From: Prochlorococcus sp. AG-347-I15
GTDB lineage: Bacteria; Cyanobacteriota; Cyanobacteriia; PCC-6307; Cyanobiaceae
Assembly: GCA_003281585.1 (NCBI GenBank)
Contig: QCBN01000005.1
Span: 24,096 to 88,095, forward strand
Direction: 5' to 3'
DNA length: 64,000 bases
Part shown: piece after piece, positions 11,152 through 21,826 of the stretch
Layout of the letters: each line of letters opens with the position of its first letter
Position numbering within the stretch: the stretch's first letter is position 1
Position numbers and translations under genes: made by a program
Notes under the pieces: model-generated
The model's database searches: none
What the model was told of the DNA's origin: nothing
Seen by the model: only the letters and a program-made list of their open reading frames with translations

Positions 11152-12045
11152 ATGTTTAATTTAAAGAATTTCCTACTAAGTTCATCTATATTATTTTCTG
11201 TTTTTTCATCACCTGTATTTTCAAATCCCAAAGTTTTAAAAGTTGGAGCAATACCTGATCAAAACCAAGATGTTTTGGACAAAAGATTTAATTTATTTTC
11301 AAAAGAATTATCCAAACAACTTGATGTAGAAGTTAAATACATTCCTGTTATTAATTATGTTGCAGCAGTAACTGGATTTAGAACTAAAGATTTAGATTTA
11401 GTTTGGTTTGGCGGTTTATCAGGAGTTCAAGCAAGATTACAATCACCTAATTCAATTGTCATAGCTCAAAGAGATATCGATAAGGAATTTAAAAGTGTTT
11501 TTATAGTAAACAAAAATTTAGAACTTAACCCAATTTCAAACATTAAAGGACTTAAAAAACTAAAGAGTTTAAGATTTACTTTTGGCTCTGAAAACTCAAC
11601 TTCTGGAAGATTAATGCCAGAATATTTTTTAAATCAAGCAGGGGTAGAAATTAAACACTTTAAAGGAAAAAAAGCAGGTTTTAGCGGGAGTCATGATGCC
11701 ACTATAGCTTTAGTTAATAGTGGTGCATTTGATGCTGGAGCTTTAAATAAACAGGTTTGGGAAAACAATCTTAAAAATAATCCCCAAAGAACAAGTAATT
11801 TAGAATTATTCTGGATCACACCAGAATATGTTGACTATCATTGGGTAGCTCAAGGTGATCTTGAAAATAGATTCGGGGAAGGGTTTACAAAAGAACTTAA
11901 ATCAGTAATTCTAAATTTAGATATAAAGCAAAAATCACATCAACAGATATTAGATATGTTCAATGCAAAAAGATTTATAAACGCAGAATCAAAACAATAC
12001 AAAAATATAGAGGAAATTGGGAGGAAATTAAATAAAATTAGATGA
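11152..12045 (+). CDS. phnD: Phosphonate/phosphite ABC transporter substrate-binding protein
   Basis: LKVGAIPDQNQDVLDKRFNLFSKELSKQLDVEVKYIPV; LDLVWFGGLSGVQARL; followed by ATPase and permease genes. Confidence 0.9.
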   Translation: MFNLKNFLLSSSILFSVFSSPVFSNPKVLKVGAIPDQNQDVLDKRFNLFSKELSKQLDVEVKYIPVINYVAAVTGFRTKDLDLVWFGGLSGVQARLQSPNSIVIAQRDIDKEFKSVFIVNKNLELNPISNIKGLKKLKSLRFTFGSENSTSGRLMPEYFLNQAGVEIKHFKGKKAGFSGSHDATIALVNSGAFDAGALNKQVWENNLKNNPQRTSNLELFWITPEYVDYHWVAQGDLENRFGEGFTKELKSVILNLDIKQKSHQQILDMFNAKRFINAESKQYKNIEEIGRKLNKIR

Positions 12046-12782
12046 ATAATACTGTCTTAGAATTAGAAAATATATCTTACAAATATAAAAATGATCTGAT
12101 CCTAAATAAAATAAATTTAAAAATAAATTCTGGGGAAAAAATTGCACTTTTAGGTAAAAGCGGTTCAGGAAAAACTACACTTATATCAGTACTTAATGGC
12201 ACTATAAAGCCAACTCAAGGTGAGGTTAAATTATTCAATAAAAGTTTCGAGGAATTAGATAGAAAGCAGAAAAGTAAAATAACAACTATATGGCAAGATT
12301 TAAGATTAATAGAAGATCTCTCTGCAGAACAAAATGTTAATTGTGGACTACTAGCGGAAAACAATTTTTATTTCGCTTTTAAAAATTTACTAAATATAAG
12401 TTCTTTTAATAAGGCGCATAAATATATGCAATTATGTAGACTTCATAACTCTATTTACGACAAAAAAATCATAAAACTATCTGGGGGGCAAAAACAAAGG
12501 GTGGCTATAGCTAGATCATTAATTCAAGAATCAAATATATTACTTGCAGATGAGCCTTTTAATAATCTAGATCCCAAATTGATCACAACAATTAAAAACC
12601 TAATGCTAGAAAGTGTCGATAAAAATGATACAAAAAAATCCCCAAAGACGGCATTAGTTGCATTACATCGATTAGATTTGCTGAACGATTTCGATAAAGT
12701 TATTGGAATCAGGGATGGTAAAATTTTTTTCAATATCAAAAGAAATAACCTAAAGAAGATTCATTTAGACAAAATATATTAA
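12042..12782 (+). CDS. phnC: Phosphonate/phosphite ABC transporter ATP-binding protein
   Basis: Walker A GKSGSGKTT, signature LSGGQKQRVAIARSL, Walker B ILLADEP. Confidence 0.88.
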   Translation: MNNTVLELENISYKYKNDLILNKINLKINSGEKIALLGKSGSGKTTLISVLNGTIKPTQGEVKLFNKSFEELDRKQKSKITTIWQDLRLIEDLSAEQNVNCGLLAENNFYFAFKNLLNISSFNKAHKYMQLCRLHNSIYDKKIIKLSGGQKQRVAIARSLIQESNILLADEPFNNLDPKLITTIKNLMLESVDKNDTKKSPKTALVALHRLDLLNDFDKVIGIRDGKIFFNIKRNNLKKIHLDKIY

Positions 12783-12786
12783 TTAG

Positions 12787-14289
12787 TTGAACAAATTAAG
12801 ATTAAACTATACCTCATTATCTTTTCTCCCAATTTTGGTATGCATACCTCTAGGGTATCAATTAATAAACAATATTCATTTTGGAGGAATTAAATTATTC
12901 CAAGAATTCTTAATTTCTGCATTTAATCCGAAGATCGATAATGAAATTATTATTACCGTAATTAAGCGATTAAATGAAACCATCTTAATTGGTTTTTTTA
13001 GTTGGTTAGTAAGTATTATTTTTGGAGCAATTTTTGGAATAATTTCCTCAAATATTTTTTATAAAATCTTTAATATTCCAAATTTTTTCTACCGCATAAT
13101 AAGGTTTTTTCTAACAATAATTAGATCTATACACGAAGTGGTTTGGGGAATACTATTAATGCAAATATATGGAATAAATTTTTCGATAGGAATAATAGCT
13201 ATATGTATACCTTATATTGCTGTAAATTCAAAAGTTTTTGCTGAACAATTAGAAGCTATTGACTACAAAAGTTTTGAATCCATAAATCAAATAAATGCAC
13301 CTAAATTTTCTTCTTTACTAACTTTAATATGGAATCCAATAATAAATACATTTAAAAACTTTGGTTTATATCGATTAGAGTGTTCAATAAGAAGTACGGT
13401 GATTTTAGGACTTTTTGGGATTGGAGGAATAGGTACTAGTATTTTTTTATCTTTCCAAACTTTTAATTTTAGAGAGTTATGGACTTATTTATGGTCCTTA
13501 GCAATTTTGATAATTTTTTCTGGATTAATATTAAAAAAAATAAAATTTAAAACTACTAATAAAACCCTATCTATTTTTTTTATTGCAGTTTTTTTCATAA
13601 CAATTTTATTTTCTTTTTCATGTTTTCTTTATTTTACTTTAAATTATAATTTTGAAAATTTTAATTCCCTTAGTTCTCTATTTAAATCAAGCTCAGACTT
13701 AGGATTATTTGATTTCTTAAAACTTATATTAGAAACAATAATTTTAAGTCTTTTATCAACAGGAATCGCAATTAGTTTACCTCCATTAGTAATAGGAATT
13801 TTTAACAACAATACATCTAAAATTTTTATAAAAATTTTTGCATTTTTATTACGTTTAATACCTACACCTGTAATACTTCTAACTCTATTAACTTTTAATA
13901 ATCCTTCTGTATCTTTAGCAGCTTTAACATTAGGTCTACAAAACGCTGGTATTACTAGCAAATTACTTTTTACAAATCTAGATAGCCAAGACAAGAGAAA
14001 TTATATTGCAATGAAATCTCTAGGAATCTCAAAAAAGACTAGTTGGCTTTTAGGTTTATTTTCTCAACAAGCAAAAAGTTACTTAGCATATTGCGCTTAT
14101 AGATCTGACATCATTATTAGAGAAACTGCAATTGTTGGGGTTATTGGAAGTGTTGGTCTAGGTTGGCAAATGCAAGAATCACTAAGTTCCTTCGCATGGC
14201 AAGAAGTTACCATAGTTTTGATAGCTTATAGCTCCATTGCAATAATTGGCGAATTAATAAATGGTAAAATCAAGAATAGTTTAACTTGA
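12787..14289 (+). CDS. phnE: Phosphonate/phosphite ABC transporter permease with two PhnE-like domains in one chain
   Basis: 500 aa, many TM segments, two BPD-type permease halves; third gene of the cluster. Confidence 0.85.
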   Translation: MNKLRLNYTSLSFLPILVCIPLGYQLINNIHFGGIKLFQEFLISAFNPKIDNEIIITVIKRLNETILIGFFSWLVSIIFGAIFGIISSNIFYKIFNIPNFFYRIIRFFLTIIRSIHEVVWGILLMQIYGINFSIGIIAICIPYIAVNSKVFAEQLEAIDYKSFESINQINAPKFSSLLTLIWNPIINTFKNFGLYRLECSIRSTVILGLFGIGGIGTSIFLSFQTFNFRELWTYLWSLAILIIFSGLILKKIKFKTTNKTLSIFFIAVFFITILFSFSCFLYFTLNYNFENFNSLSSLFKSSSDLGLFDFLKLILETIILSLLSTGIAISLPPLVIGIFNNNTSKIFIKIFAFLLRLIPTPVILLTLLTFNNPSVSLAALTLGLQNAGITSKLLFTNLDSQDKRNYIAMKSLGISKKTSWLLGLFSQQAKSYLAYCAYRSDIIIRETAIVGVIGSVGLGWQMQESLSSFAWQEVTIVLIAYSSIAIIGELINGKIKNSLT

Positions 14290-14984
14290 TTTGTAAGAAT
14301 AATTTGTTAAATCAAGTAATTATTTTTTTTCCCGTTATAGTGATTAGTTTACCAAAACAACTAGTTGTAATTGGAGATAGCTCAGTTTATGGATGGGGAG
14401 ATAATGAGGGTGGTGGATGGTGTGAGAGGCTTAGAAAAGATTGGAGCAATAACCACAATGGGCCAGTTATTTATCAACTTGGCGTTAGGGGAGATGGGAT
14501 AGAAAAAGTTTCATCTAGATGGGAAAAAGAATGGTCATCAAGAGGAGAAACGAGAAGAAATAAACCTAAAGCAATACTACTAAATGTAGGTCTTAACGAC
14601 ACTGCTGCAATTGGTCAGATAAATGGAAGACATCAATTAGATATAGATGGATTTGAATATGGATTAGAGAGGCTAATTAATGAAATGAACTCTCAAACAA
14701 ATGTATTTGTTATTGGTCTGACACCAGTTGACGAAAGCAAAATGCCGTTCGCAGGATGTCTATGGTACTCAAATGATTTTTGTAATTCTTATGAAAGGAG
14801 AATGGAGGAAGTATGCCTCAATCAGAATGTCCCATTTCTTCCTACTTTTAGAGAAATGTACTCTGATAAAAGGCGTAAAAATTGGATTACGAATGATGGA
14901 ATTCATCTAAATTCCGAAGGTCATTTTTGGCTTTTCCAAAGACTTAAAAGCTGGGAGATTCTTACAAAATGGAAGGAAACCTAG
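14286..14984 (+). CDS. SGNH/GDSL-type lipase/esterase
   Basis: LVVIGDSSVYGWGDNEGGGW; LLNVGLNDTAAIG; NDGIHLNSEGHFWLF. Confidence 0.82.
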   Translation: MICKNNLLNQVIIFFPVIVISLPKQLVVIGDSSVYGWGDNEGGGWCERLRKDWSNNHNGPVIYQLGVRGDGIEKVSSRWEKEWSSRGETRRNKPKAILLNVGLNDTAAIGQINGRHQLDIDGFEYGLERLINEMNSQTNVFVIGLTPVDESKMPFAGCLWYSNDFCNSYERRMEEVCLNQNVPFLPTFREMYSDKRRKNWITNDGIHLNSEGHFWLFQRLKSWEILTKWKET

Positions 14985-15003
14985 ATTTTTCCAATATTAT
15001 TTA

Positions 15004-15744
15004 TTAAAAAAAATATGAATATAAAATAAGAGCAAAGATAGCAAAAATAGAAGCAATACTCGTCTGAATAGCATTTACCAATTCATTACTTAATTTATAT
15101 TTGTTTTGAAATTTAGCACCAATAATACTTTCAGAAAGTGTTGCCAAGAATCCAGAAACTACAACAACTATAAAATGATATTTTGTAGAAATAATTGATA
15201 GACGAAGCATTATAAAAGCCATAAATATTGATCCCAAAACACTAGCTAATGTTCCTTCTATACTTATTCCTCCTTCAGTTCCTCTATCCACCTTTTTAAG
15301 TGAAGTAATTAAGTATGTGTCTTTACCAAATCTTTTTCCAATTTCGCTACCAAAAGTATCCGCCAACTTTGATGCAAAACTTGCGGCAAAACCTACTTTA
15401 AACATCACTACGTTGGCAGCATTAAATTTGGTCATAATGGCAAGAAATAATCCTGTAGATGCAGAGCCCCATACATTCTCAGGACCCCTTCTCCCGCCTC
15501 TTTTTTCAGCAATTCCTTGTGCTTTTTTAAATTTAAAACCTATTTTGGTAACTAGAGATCCAAATAATAAATAAATTACAACTGACATCCATCCCTGCCA
15601 AGACAAACATCCCCACAAAATTGTGCCTAAGATGCCTGCACTTACCCAACCACTTTTCGTCATCAAAGGAATCTTGCAAAATATATAAATCAAAATAAAA
15701 TTAATACAAAATCCTAAAAAAAATTGATTTCTAATTAAATCCAT
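15004..15744 (-). CDS. DUF92 family integral membrane protein
   Basis: Hydrophobic; RGGRRGPENVWGSASTGLFLA, KLADTFGSEIGKRFGK, DRGTEGGISIEGTLASVLGS. Confidence 0.8.
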   Translation of the reverse strand: MDLIRNQFFLGFCINFILIYIFCKIPLMTKSGWVSAGILGTILWGCLSWQGWMSVVIYLLFGSLVTKIGFKFKKAQGIAEKRGGRRGPENVWGSASTGLFLAIMTKFNAANVVMFKVGFAASFASKLADTFGSEIGKRFGKDTYLITSLKKVDRGTEGGISIEGTLASVLGSIFMAFIMLRLSIISTKYHFIVVVVSGFLATLSESIIGAKFQNKYKLSNELVNAIQTSIASIFAIFALILYSYFF

Positions 15745-15750
15745 ATTTAT

Positions 15751-16524
15751 CTAATTCGTTAATTTCAAATCAATTCTCCACTGATTTAGAATTGATGATG
15801 CGTTAATACTAGCTGTCGAAGTTCTTAAGATAGTGTCGGAAAGTTTAACAAAGGTAATATTATTTTTATTAAAAAAATCAATTTCGTTAGAGGACCAACC
15901 TCCTTCTGGACCAATTACATTCCAAAAAATACCTCCTTTTTTAGTTCCAAATTTTTGCTGTTTTCTTAACCATTGATTTAAGTCATATAGTGTTTCTTCT
16001 CTAGTTATAGAAATTGAAACTCTTTCTTGATTATCTCTACTTTTTAGCCATTCAATAATATCCATTCCATTTAAAATAGATGGTTTCCATAATCTCTCAC
16101 TTTGCTCAACTGCTTCTTTGATAATTAAATTCCATCTCAAAATTTTTCTAGAAAAATTTAAATTTTTGTTTACCTGTCTTTCTGAAAATAATGGCTGTAT
16201 AAAATCAATTCCTATTTCAGTACACATTTTTAAAATATCCTCAAAACCACTTTTTGGTATAACAACAGCTATGCCTAATAAGAAAATTTCTTGTTCTTGA
16301 AATAAGTAAGGTTTTTTTAATTGAATTATTTCTAAACAATCATTTTTAACTTTTATAGCTTTCCATAATGAACCCTCACCGTTAGCTATGAATATTTCTT
16401 TACCATTTTTTATCCTCATTACTTTATTTAAATAATGAGCCTCTTCTTTAGAAAGTTCTAAGTTTTTGTTCTTAATATTTTCAATTCTCTCATGGGAAAT
16501 AATTAATCTTGTTAAGTCTTCCAT
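15751..16524 (-). CDS. rsmE: 16S rRNA (uracil1498-N3)-methyltransferase
   Basis: HYLNKVMRIKNGKEIFIANGEG; NVIGPEGGWSSNEIDFF; LRTSTASINASSIL. Confidence 0.92.
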   Translation of the reverse strand: MEDLTRLIISHERIENIKNKNLELSKEEAHYLNKVMRIKNGKEIFIANGEGSLWKAIKVKNDCLEIIQLKKPYLFQEQEIFLLGIAVVIPKSGFEDILKMCTEIGIDFIQPLFSERQVNKNLNFSRKILRWNLIIKEAVEQSERLWKPSILNGMDIIEWLKSRDNQERVSISITREETLYDLNQWLRKQQKFGTKKGGIFWNVIGPEGGWSSNEIDFFNKNNITFVKLSDTILRTSTASINASSILNQWRIDLKLTN

Positions 16525-16533
16525 CTAAAACAC

Positions 16534-16977
16534 TTAATCTTTGAAAACTAAATCTTCATGTTCTTCAACTACCCAATCATTATTTTGACCCCCAATAATT
16601 AACTCTTCAATTTTTACATAATTATTTGATATCTCATTCAAAGAATTAATTAATATATCTATTGAAATTGAGTCTGAAGTTCCAAAATCAACCCAACATC
16701 TTCCCCACAGGTTTTGATATTCCATAATTCCTAAATTATGCATTAAGGCTGGAAGAGATGCATTTTTTTGTTCATTATCGTAGGACATCCAACTTAGATC
16801 GGAACCCTCTTCATGAGTTTGCAAATTTTCAGAATTAAATCCACCTAACCTTCCTAAAACGTACCAACTATCAAAAACGCCATCTAAATAATTTTTTTCA
16901 TCTTGAGTTGGTGATTCTGAAAACCTGATCCATATCCAACAATTAAAGGGATCAACTTCCCTAAAAATAATATTCAT
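16534..16977 (-). CDS. DUF3531-like conserved cyanobacterial protein
   Basis: FREVDPFNCWIWIRFSESPTQDEKNYLDGVFDSWYVLGRLGGFN. Confidence 0.65.
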   Translation of the reverse strand: MNIIFREVDPFNCWIWIRFSESPTQDEKNYLDGVFDSWYVLGRLGGFNSENLQTHEEGSDLSWMSYDNEQKNASLPALMHNLGIMEYQNLWGRCWVDFGTSDSISIDILINSLNEISNNYVKIEELIIGGQNNDWVVEEHEDLVFKD

Positions 16978-17060
16978 ATTGACTAATATCTTTTTAGATC
17001 TACAGCTATTATAAGTAAGTTATTACTAGATTCAAATTCATACCTATAACTTAATTAATA

Positions 17061-17708
17061 ATGCTTGATTTAAAAGAAATATCTTATCAACCCCAAACTG
17101 GTGAAAGAAAAATAATAGACAATTTAAATTTAAAAGTTCATGAAAATGAAATCATTTTAATTTGCGGCAATAGTGGTTCTGGGAAAACAACACTACTCGA
17201 AATAATAAGCGGATTAACAAATCCACAAAAAGGAAAAATTACTTGGAAGAATGAAATTTTGTCTTCTAGACAAAGAAGATGGTTTTGTGGAGTAGTATTC
17301 CAATTTCCTGAAAGATACTTTATAGGTACAACCATTGGGAAAGAATTAAAAATAGGCCATAAATCTTTAAGAGAAAAAAATATAGAAATAGTTTTAAATA
17401 AAGTTGGTTTGAAAAAAATTAATCTGACTCAACCACCAGAACAGCTAAGTGGCGGACAACAAAGACGGTTAGCTGTGGCAGTTCAACTCCTTAGAAACCC
17501 CTCAATTCTTTTACTTGATGAACCAACTGCTGGATTAGACTATTCAATGAGAAATGATGTGAAGAATTTAATTCTTGATTTAAAAAATAAAAATACAATT
17601 ATTATTGTTACTCATGAACCTGCCTTATTTGAGGGAATTCCTTCTAGGATATTATTCTTGGAAAAAGGGAAAATCAAAAATTTTATGAAAGAAAATCATG
17701 CAGGATAG
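17061..17708 (+). CDS. ABC transporter ATP-binding protein (no permease adjacent)
   Basis: [43 protein letters not shown]. Confidence 0.88.
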   Translation: MLDLKEISYQPQTGERKIIDNLNLKVHENEIILICGNSGSGKTTLLEIISGLTNPQKGKITWKNEILSSRQRRWFCGVVFQFPERYFIGTTIGKELKIGHKSLREKNIEIVLNKVGLKKINLTQPPEQLSGGQQRRLAVAVQLLRNPSILLLDEPTAGLDYSMRNDVKNLILDLKNKNTIIIVTHEPALFEGIPSRILFLEKGKIKNFMKENHAG

Positions 17709-18606
17709 GATAGTTCGGGCTACTGCAGCCAATGGAGGAATAAGATTAGTTGCGGTCTTAACAACAGAATCTTCTTTAGAAGCAAAAAAAAGACATGGCC
17801 TTTCTTATTTAACCACCTGTATCTTAGGCAGAGCATTTAGTGCTTCACTGCTTTTAGCAAGCTCGATGAAGATAATGCATGGGAGAGTTACATTAAGAGT
17901 TAGATCTGACGGACCTTTAAAGGGATTACTAGTTGATGCAGGTAGAGACGGTAAAGTCAGGGGTTATGTAGGGAATCCTAATTTAGAATTAGACTTAGTC
18001 AAAATAGACAACAATAAATATTCTTTTGACTTCACAAAAGCATTAGGTACAGGATATTTAAATGTTATTAGAGATAGCGGAATTGGAGAACCATTTACAA
18101 GTACAGTTGAATTAGTAAATGGTAATATTGCAGAAGACTTAGCTTCATATTTATATCATTCAGAGCAAACTCCTTCTGCGGTATTTATTGGAGAAAAAAT
18201 TCAAAATAAAGGTTTTATTTGTAGTGGTGGCCTATTAGCTCAAGTTTTGCCTAAAAAAGATACTGACCCTTTACTAGTCTCACTACTTGAAGAAAGATGT
18301 AAAGAAATTAATTCTTTTAGCGAAGACCTATTTCAGTCAAAAGACAATCTTCTTTCGTTAATAAAAAATATATTTCCTGATATTGACGATAAATCAATAT
18401 CTGAAAAAGCTCGTTCCCAAGAAGTTAGTTTTAAATGCAAGTGTTCCAAACAAAGAAGTTTAAATGCAATGCAAATGCTTGATAAGAGCGAGTTGGAGGA
18501 CATCCTCAAGAAAGATGGCAAAGCAGAATTAGTTTGTGAATTTTGTAAGAATAAATATCTTATAAATTATGACGAAATTAAATCAATGATAGAAAATCAA
18601 TCATAA
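17698..18606 (+). CDS. hslO: Hsp33 redox-regulated chaperone
   Basis: [22 protein letters not shown]; zinc-binding CKCSKQ...CEFCKNKY. Confidence 0.95.
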   Translation: MQDRIVRATAANGGIRLVAVLTTESSLEAKKRHGLSYLTTCILGRAFSASLLLASSMKIMHGRVTLRVRSDGPLKGLLVDAGRDGKVRGYVGNPNLELDLVKIDNNKYSFDFTKALGTGYLNVIRDSGIGEPFTSTVELVNGNIAEDLASYLYHSEQTPSAVFIGEKIQNKGFICSGGLLAQVLPKKDTDPLLVSLLEERCKEINSFSEDLFQSKDNLLSLIKNIFPDIDDKSISEKARSQEVSFKCKCSKQRSLNAMQMLDKSELEDILKKDGKAELVCEFCKNKYLINYDEIKSMIENQS

Positions 18607-19275
18607 GAAAATCACTCCCAACCATAAAATAACCATCGCCGGGATACTTTGAATTTTTTGTATTGATAAAGAATTGTTTGATATTTCCTGAATGAAAGAA
18701 TTAGTTTCAAGTAAACCACCGAATATTAATCCTATCGAAAGAAAGGTGACACTCCAACCTAGAGAACCTATAAATCTTTTCCCCGACTTAATTTGAGTAT
18801 AGGTAAGTATTAATGTTGAGATAGAAAGCAAAAGTCTATTATTCAAGTCTGGACTGATAAATAACAAAATTAAAAATAATATCCCAACAGATATTTTTAT
18901 TGAAAGATTATCAAATGATGGGGTCGTTATTTTTGGCAAACTATACTGACTTGAGTTCTTAGAGTTATTATTTAAATTTTTTATCTTAGAAAGTAGTGGA
19001 AAATTATTATTGGGAAATTGATTAATTTGCTTTTCTTTTTTTGAAGCACTCACAGCTTCATAGCTTACATTTCCTGATTGCCTAGCTTTCAAACTCCCCA
19101 TAAGTAATTGATCGAAGGAGGATTCTATTTTCGCTTTTAAAATTAAATCTTCACCAGCTTCTTTAACTTTAAGATCTCTAGCTCTCTGAATATCCTCAAA
19201 AGAAGCATCCTCTTTCACACCTAAAATTTCATAAGGTGATTTTTCTCTATTGTTTTTACTACTGTTTGAATCCAA
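18601..19275 (-). CDS. CPP1-like / J-domain-like membrane protein
   Basis: [32 protein letters not shown]-terminus; C-terminal TM helices. Confidence 0.7.
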   Translation of the reverse strand: MDSNSSKNNREKSPYEILGVKEDASFEDIQRARDLKVKEAGEDLILKAKIESSFDQLLMGSLKARQSGNVSYEAVSASKKEKQINQFPNNNFPLLSKIKNLNNNSKNSSQYSLPKITTPSFDNLSIKISVGILFLILLFISPDLNNRLLLSISTLILTYTQIKSGKRFIGSLGWSVTFLSIGLIFGGLLETNSFIQEISNNSLSIQKIQSIPAMVILWLGVIFL

Positions 19276-19326
19276 ATTTTTTTACCAATACTAATAGATT
19301 AACCAATTTTATAATTCATTAAGGCT

Positions 19327-20964
19327 TTATAAAACAATTGGTTCGACTCCACTAACAACGGGGGCAACTTTGTTTAAATTTAATTGATTATTATCTTCAA
19401 CAAATTGATTTAGATTCCATTCATTTTTAAAAAGAATAACTGGCCTATTCCAACAATCTTTAACTATTTTACAATTAAATATTCTGCCTAAATTTTCAAT
19501 AGCTGGCCATCCATCAGAAACCCATCTAGCCAATTGATATGGCATTGATTCAAGATTTGCATCTACACCATATTCATTTTTTAATCTGTGAGTTACAACT
19601 TCCAACTGCAATTGACCAACAGCTGCGAGTATAGGGTCTCTTTTACTCTCATCAAAGTCATAAAGAATCTGAACAGCGCCTTCTTCACGAAGTTCATTCA
19701 CACCCTTTCTAAAGTTTTTAAATGCTGATGGATTTGGATTTCTTAACCAGCTGAATATTTCAGGACTAAAGGATGGTATACCTTCGTACTCAAGATGAGT
19801 TCCAGTATAAAGAGTATCTCCAATAGAAAACATACCTGGATTATTCAAGCCAATAACATCCCCAGGATAGGCATCATCAACTACTTCTCTATCTTGACCA
19901 AATATTTTTTGTGGTCTTGACAATCTAATTGTTTTCCCAGTTCTGGAATGTTTAACTGACATATCCTTTTCAAACTTTCCGCTACAAACTCTTATGAAAG
20001 CAACCCTATCTCTATGTTTTGGATCCATATTTGCCTGTAGCTTAAAAACAAACCCACTAAATTCATCACACGCAGGTTCAATATCCCCTTGATTACTATT
20101 TCTTGAAGTTGGCTTTTGAGCCATTTTTAAAAAGCTATCTAAAAATGGTCTTACACCAAAATTAGTCATGGCAGATCCGAAGAAAACAGGGGTTAAAAGG
20201 CCATTAAAAACTTTTTCTTTTTCAAATTTCGATCCTGCCTCATCAAGGACTTCCAATTCTTCAAGTGAGTTTTCAAGTAAATCTCTCTCTACATATTTTG
20301 ATAGCTCTTTATCTTCAAGACTTAATCTTTTCTCATTCGATTGTCTCCCTCTTACGGCTTTATCAAATAAAATTACTTCTCTCGAAAATCTATCAATAAC
20401 TCCTCTAAATTCCTCTCCACTCCCAATTGGCCAATTAATAGGTAAGGTATTTAATCCAAGTTCTGATTCAATTTCATCAAGTAAAGAAAATGGCTCTCTT
20501 CCTGGCCTATCCATTTTATTAATGAAAGTAAATATTGGTATTTTTCGCATCTTGCAGACTTCAAACAATTTTCTAGTTTGTGGTTCTAGTCCTTTAGCAG
20601 CATCTTCTAACATAACTGCATTATCAGCAGCAGCTAATGTTCTATAAGTATCTTCAGAGAAATCTTGGTGGCCTGGTGTATCTAATAGATTGATTACTGA
20701 TCTTTCATATTCAAATTGCAGTACAGTTGATGTAATAGAAATACCTCTTTGTTTTTCAAGTTCCATCCAGTCTGACGTAGCTTTTCTTTGATTACCCCTA
20801 GCCTTTACTGCTCCTGCTTGTTGAATAGCACCTCCATATAAAAGGAGCTTCTCAGTAAGAGTAGTTTTCCCTGCATCTGGATGTGAAATAATGGCAAAAT
20901 TTCTCCTTTTATTTACCGCATCTAGTATGTCTTTATTATTTAAAATTTTAGTACCTAAGTTCAT
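19327..20964 (-). CDS. prfC: Peptide chain release factor 3
   Basis: [36 protein letters not shown]; translational GTPase of RF3 length. Confidence 0.95.
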   Translation of the reverse strand: MNLGTKILNNKDILDAVNKRRNFAIISHPDAGKTTLTEKLLLYGGAIQQAGAVKARGNQRKATSDWMELEKQRGISITSTVLQFEYERSVINLLDTPGHQDFSEDTYRTLAAADNAVMLEDAAKGLEPQTRKLFEVCKMRKIPIFTFINKMDRPGREPFSLLDEIESELGLNTLPINWPIGSGEEFRGVIDRFSREVILFDKAVRGRQSNEKRLSLEDKELSKYVERDLLENSLEELEVLDEAGSKFEKEKVFNGLLTPVFFGSAMTNFGVRPFLDSFLKMAQKPTSRNSNQGDIEPACDEFSGFVFKLQANMDPKHRDRVAFIRVCSGKFEKDMSVKHSRTGKTIRLSRPQKIFGQDREVVDDAYPGDVIGLNNPGMFSIGDTLYTGTHLEYEGIPSFSPEIFSWLRNPNPSAFKNFRKGVNELREEGAVQILYDFDESKRDPILAAVGQLQLEVVTHRLKNEYGVDANLESMPYQLARWVSDGWPAIENLGRIFNCKIVKDCWNRPVILFKNEWNLNQFVEDNNQLNLNKVAPVVSGVEPIVL

Positions 20965-20995
20965 CTATATAATATAAAGCCCTTTCAATTAGTTC

Positions 20996-21691
20996 TTAAA
21001 CATTACCATAGACTATTAAATATTTATCACTGTCTTCAAACACATCTAAAGAAGGTAAATCGTTCTTTAAAATAAAATCCTTTAACTCTCTCAAAGTATA
21101 AGATGCTCTTAAAGATGCATAAAAATCATTCGTTAAAATCTCATTATATTTTGTTGCACATTGCGCTTTAAGTTCTAAAGCAGACTTTTCATCCAAAGGC
21201 CTTATTAAGTCCTTGTGAAAATTTATAGTGATATTACAAGATAGACTTCTTATGGTATTAAAGAAATCATCAAGATGTGTGATGTGATGAATCAAACTAT
21301 TGCTTACAAGTAAACTAATTTTTTTATTAAGAAAAGAATTAGTTAATTTAATGTCTTTGATGTCAGAACAAATGTAGCGTAAATTTTTAAATTGTTTTTT
21401 ATTAGTAGAAATCTCTTTGTTACGTTCTGCTCTCAAAATCATCTCTTTTGAACCATCTATTCCAACTACTTCAGTATTAGGCCATTTTACTGCTAACTTC
21501 TCAGAAATATTTCCAGGGCCGCATCCTAAATCAACTATTAAATCTTTCTCACTTAAAAAGATATTTCTTTTCAAAAGATAATGATTAATCTGATTTATTA
21601 GATTAACTTCCCCTTCTGAAAAATCAGCTTCGTCATAAGAAATGACCTGTTCTTTTTTTTTCATTAATTCAGGTTCAGGTATTCTTTCCAT
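20996..21691 (-). CDS. Class I SAM-dependent methyltransferase
   Basis: LIVDLGCGPGNISEKLAVKWPNTEVVGIDGSKEMI. Confidence 0.8.
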   Translation of the reverse strand: MERIPEPELMKKKEQVISYDEADFSEGEVNLINQINHYLLKRNIFLSEKDLIVDLGCGPGNISEKLAVKWPNTEVVGIDGSKEMILRAERNKEISTNKKQFKNLRYICSDIKDIKLTNSFLNKKISLLVSNSLIHHITHLDDFFNTIRSLSCNITINFHKDLIRPLDEKSALELKAQCATKYNEILTNDFYASLRASYTLRELKDFILKNDLPSLDVFEDSDKYLIVYGNV

Positions 21692-21757
21692 ATTATTTCC
21701 TAAACAAAGATTTCATAATAAACATAATTCTACACAAACCGTTAAATAGTGGTAAGA

Positions 21758-21826
21758 ATGGTTGCAGACGCCACAGGTAGAGTTATTCTTCCAGTACGGG
21801 TTATTTACATACGTTTTTTATCGTGA
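21758..21826 (+). promoter_or_regulatory. Candidate 22-codon upstream ORF (MVADATGRVILPVRVIYIRFLS*) overlapping the nrdJ GTG start
   Basis: ATG at 21758; its TGA stop (21824-21826) overlaps the nrdJ GTG (21823-21825) in another frame. Confidence 0.4.

Noticed and set aside
20168-20647. 159-aa ORF antisense to prfC
   Set aside because: Shadow ORF; Ser/Leu-rich composition mirrors the coding strand
21721-21822. Cobalamin riboswitch upstream of the B12-dependent nrdJ
   Set aside because: Only about 130 bp of leader and no recognisable B12 box; I could not support it
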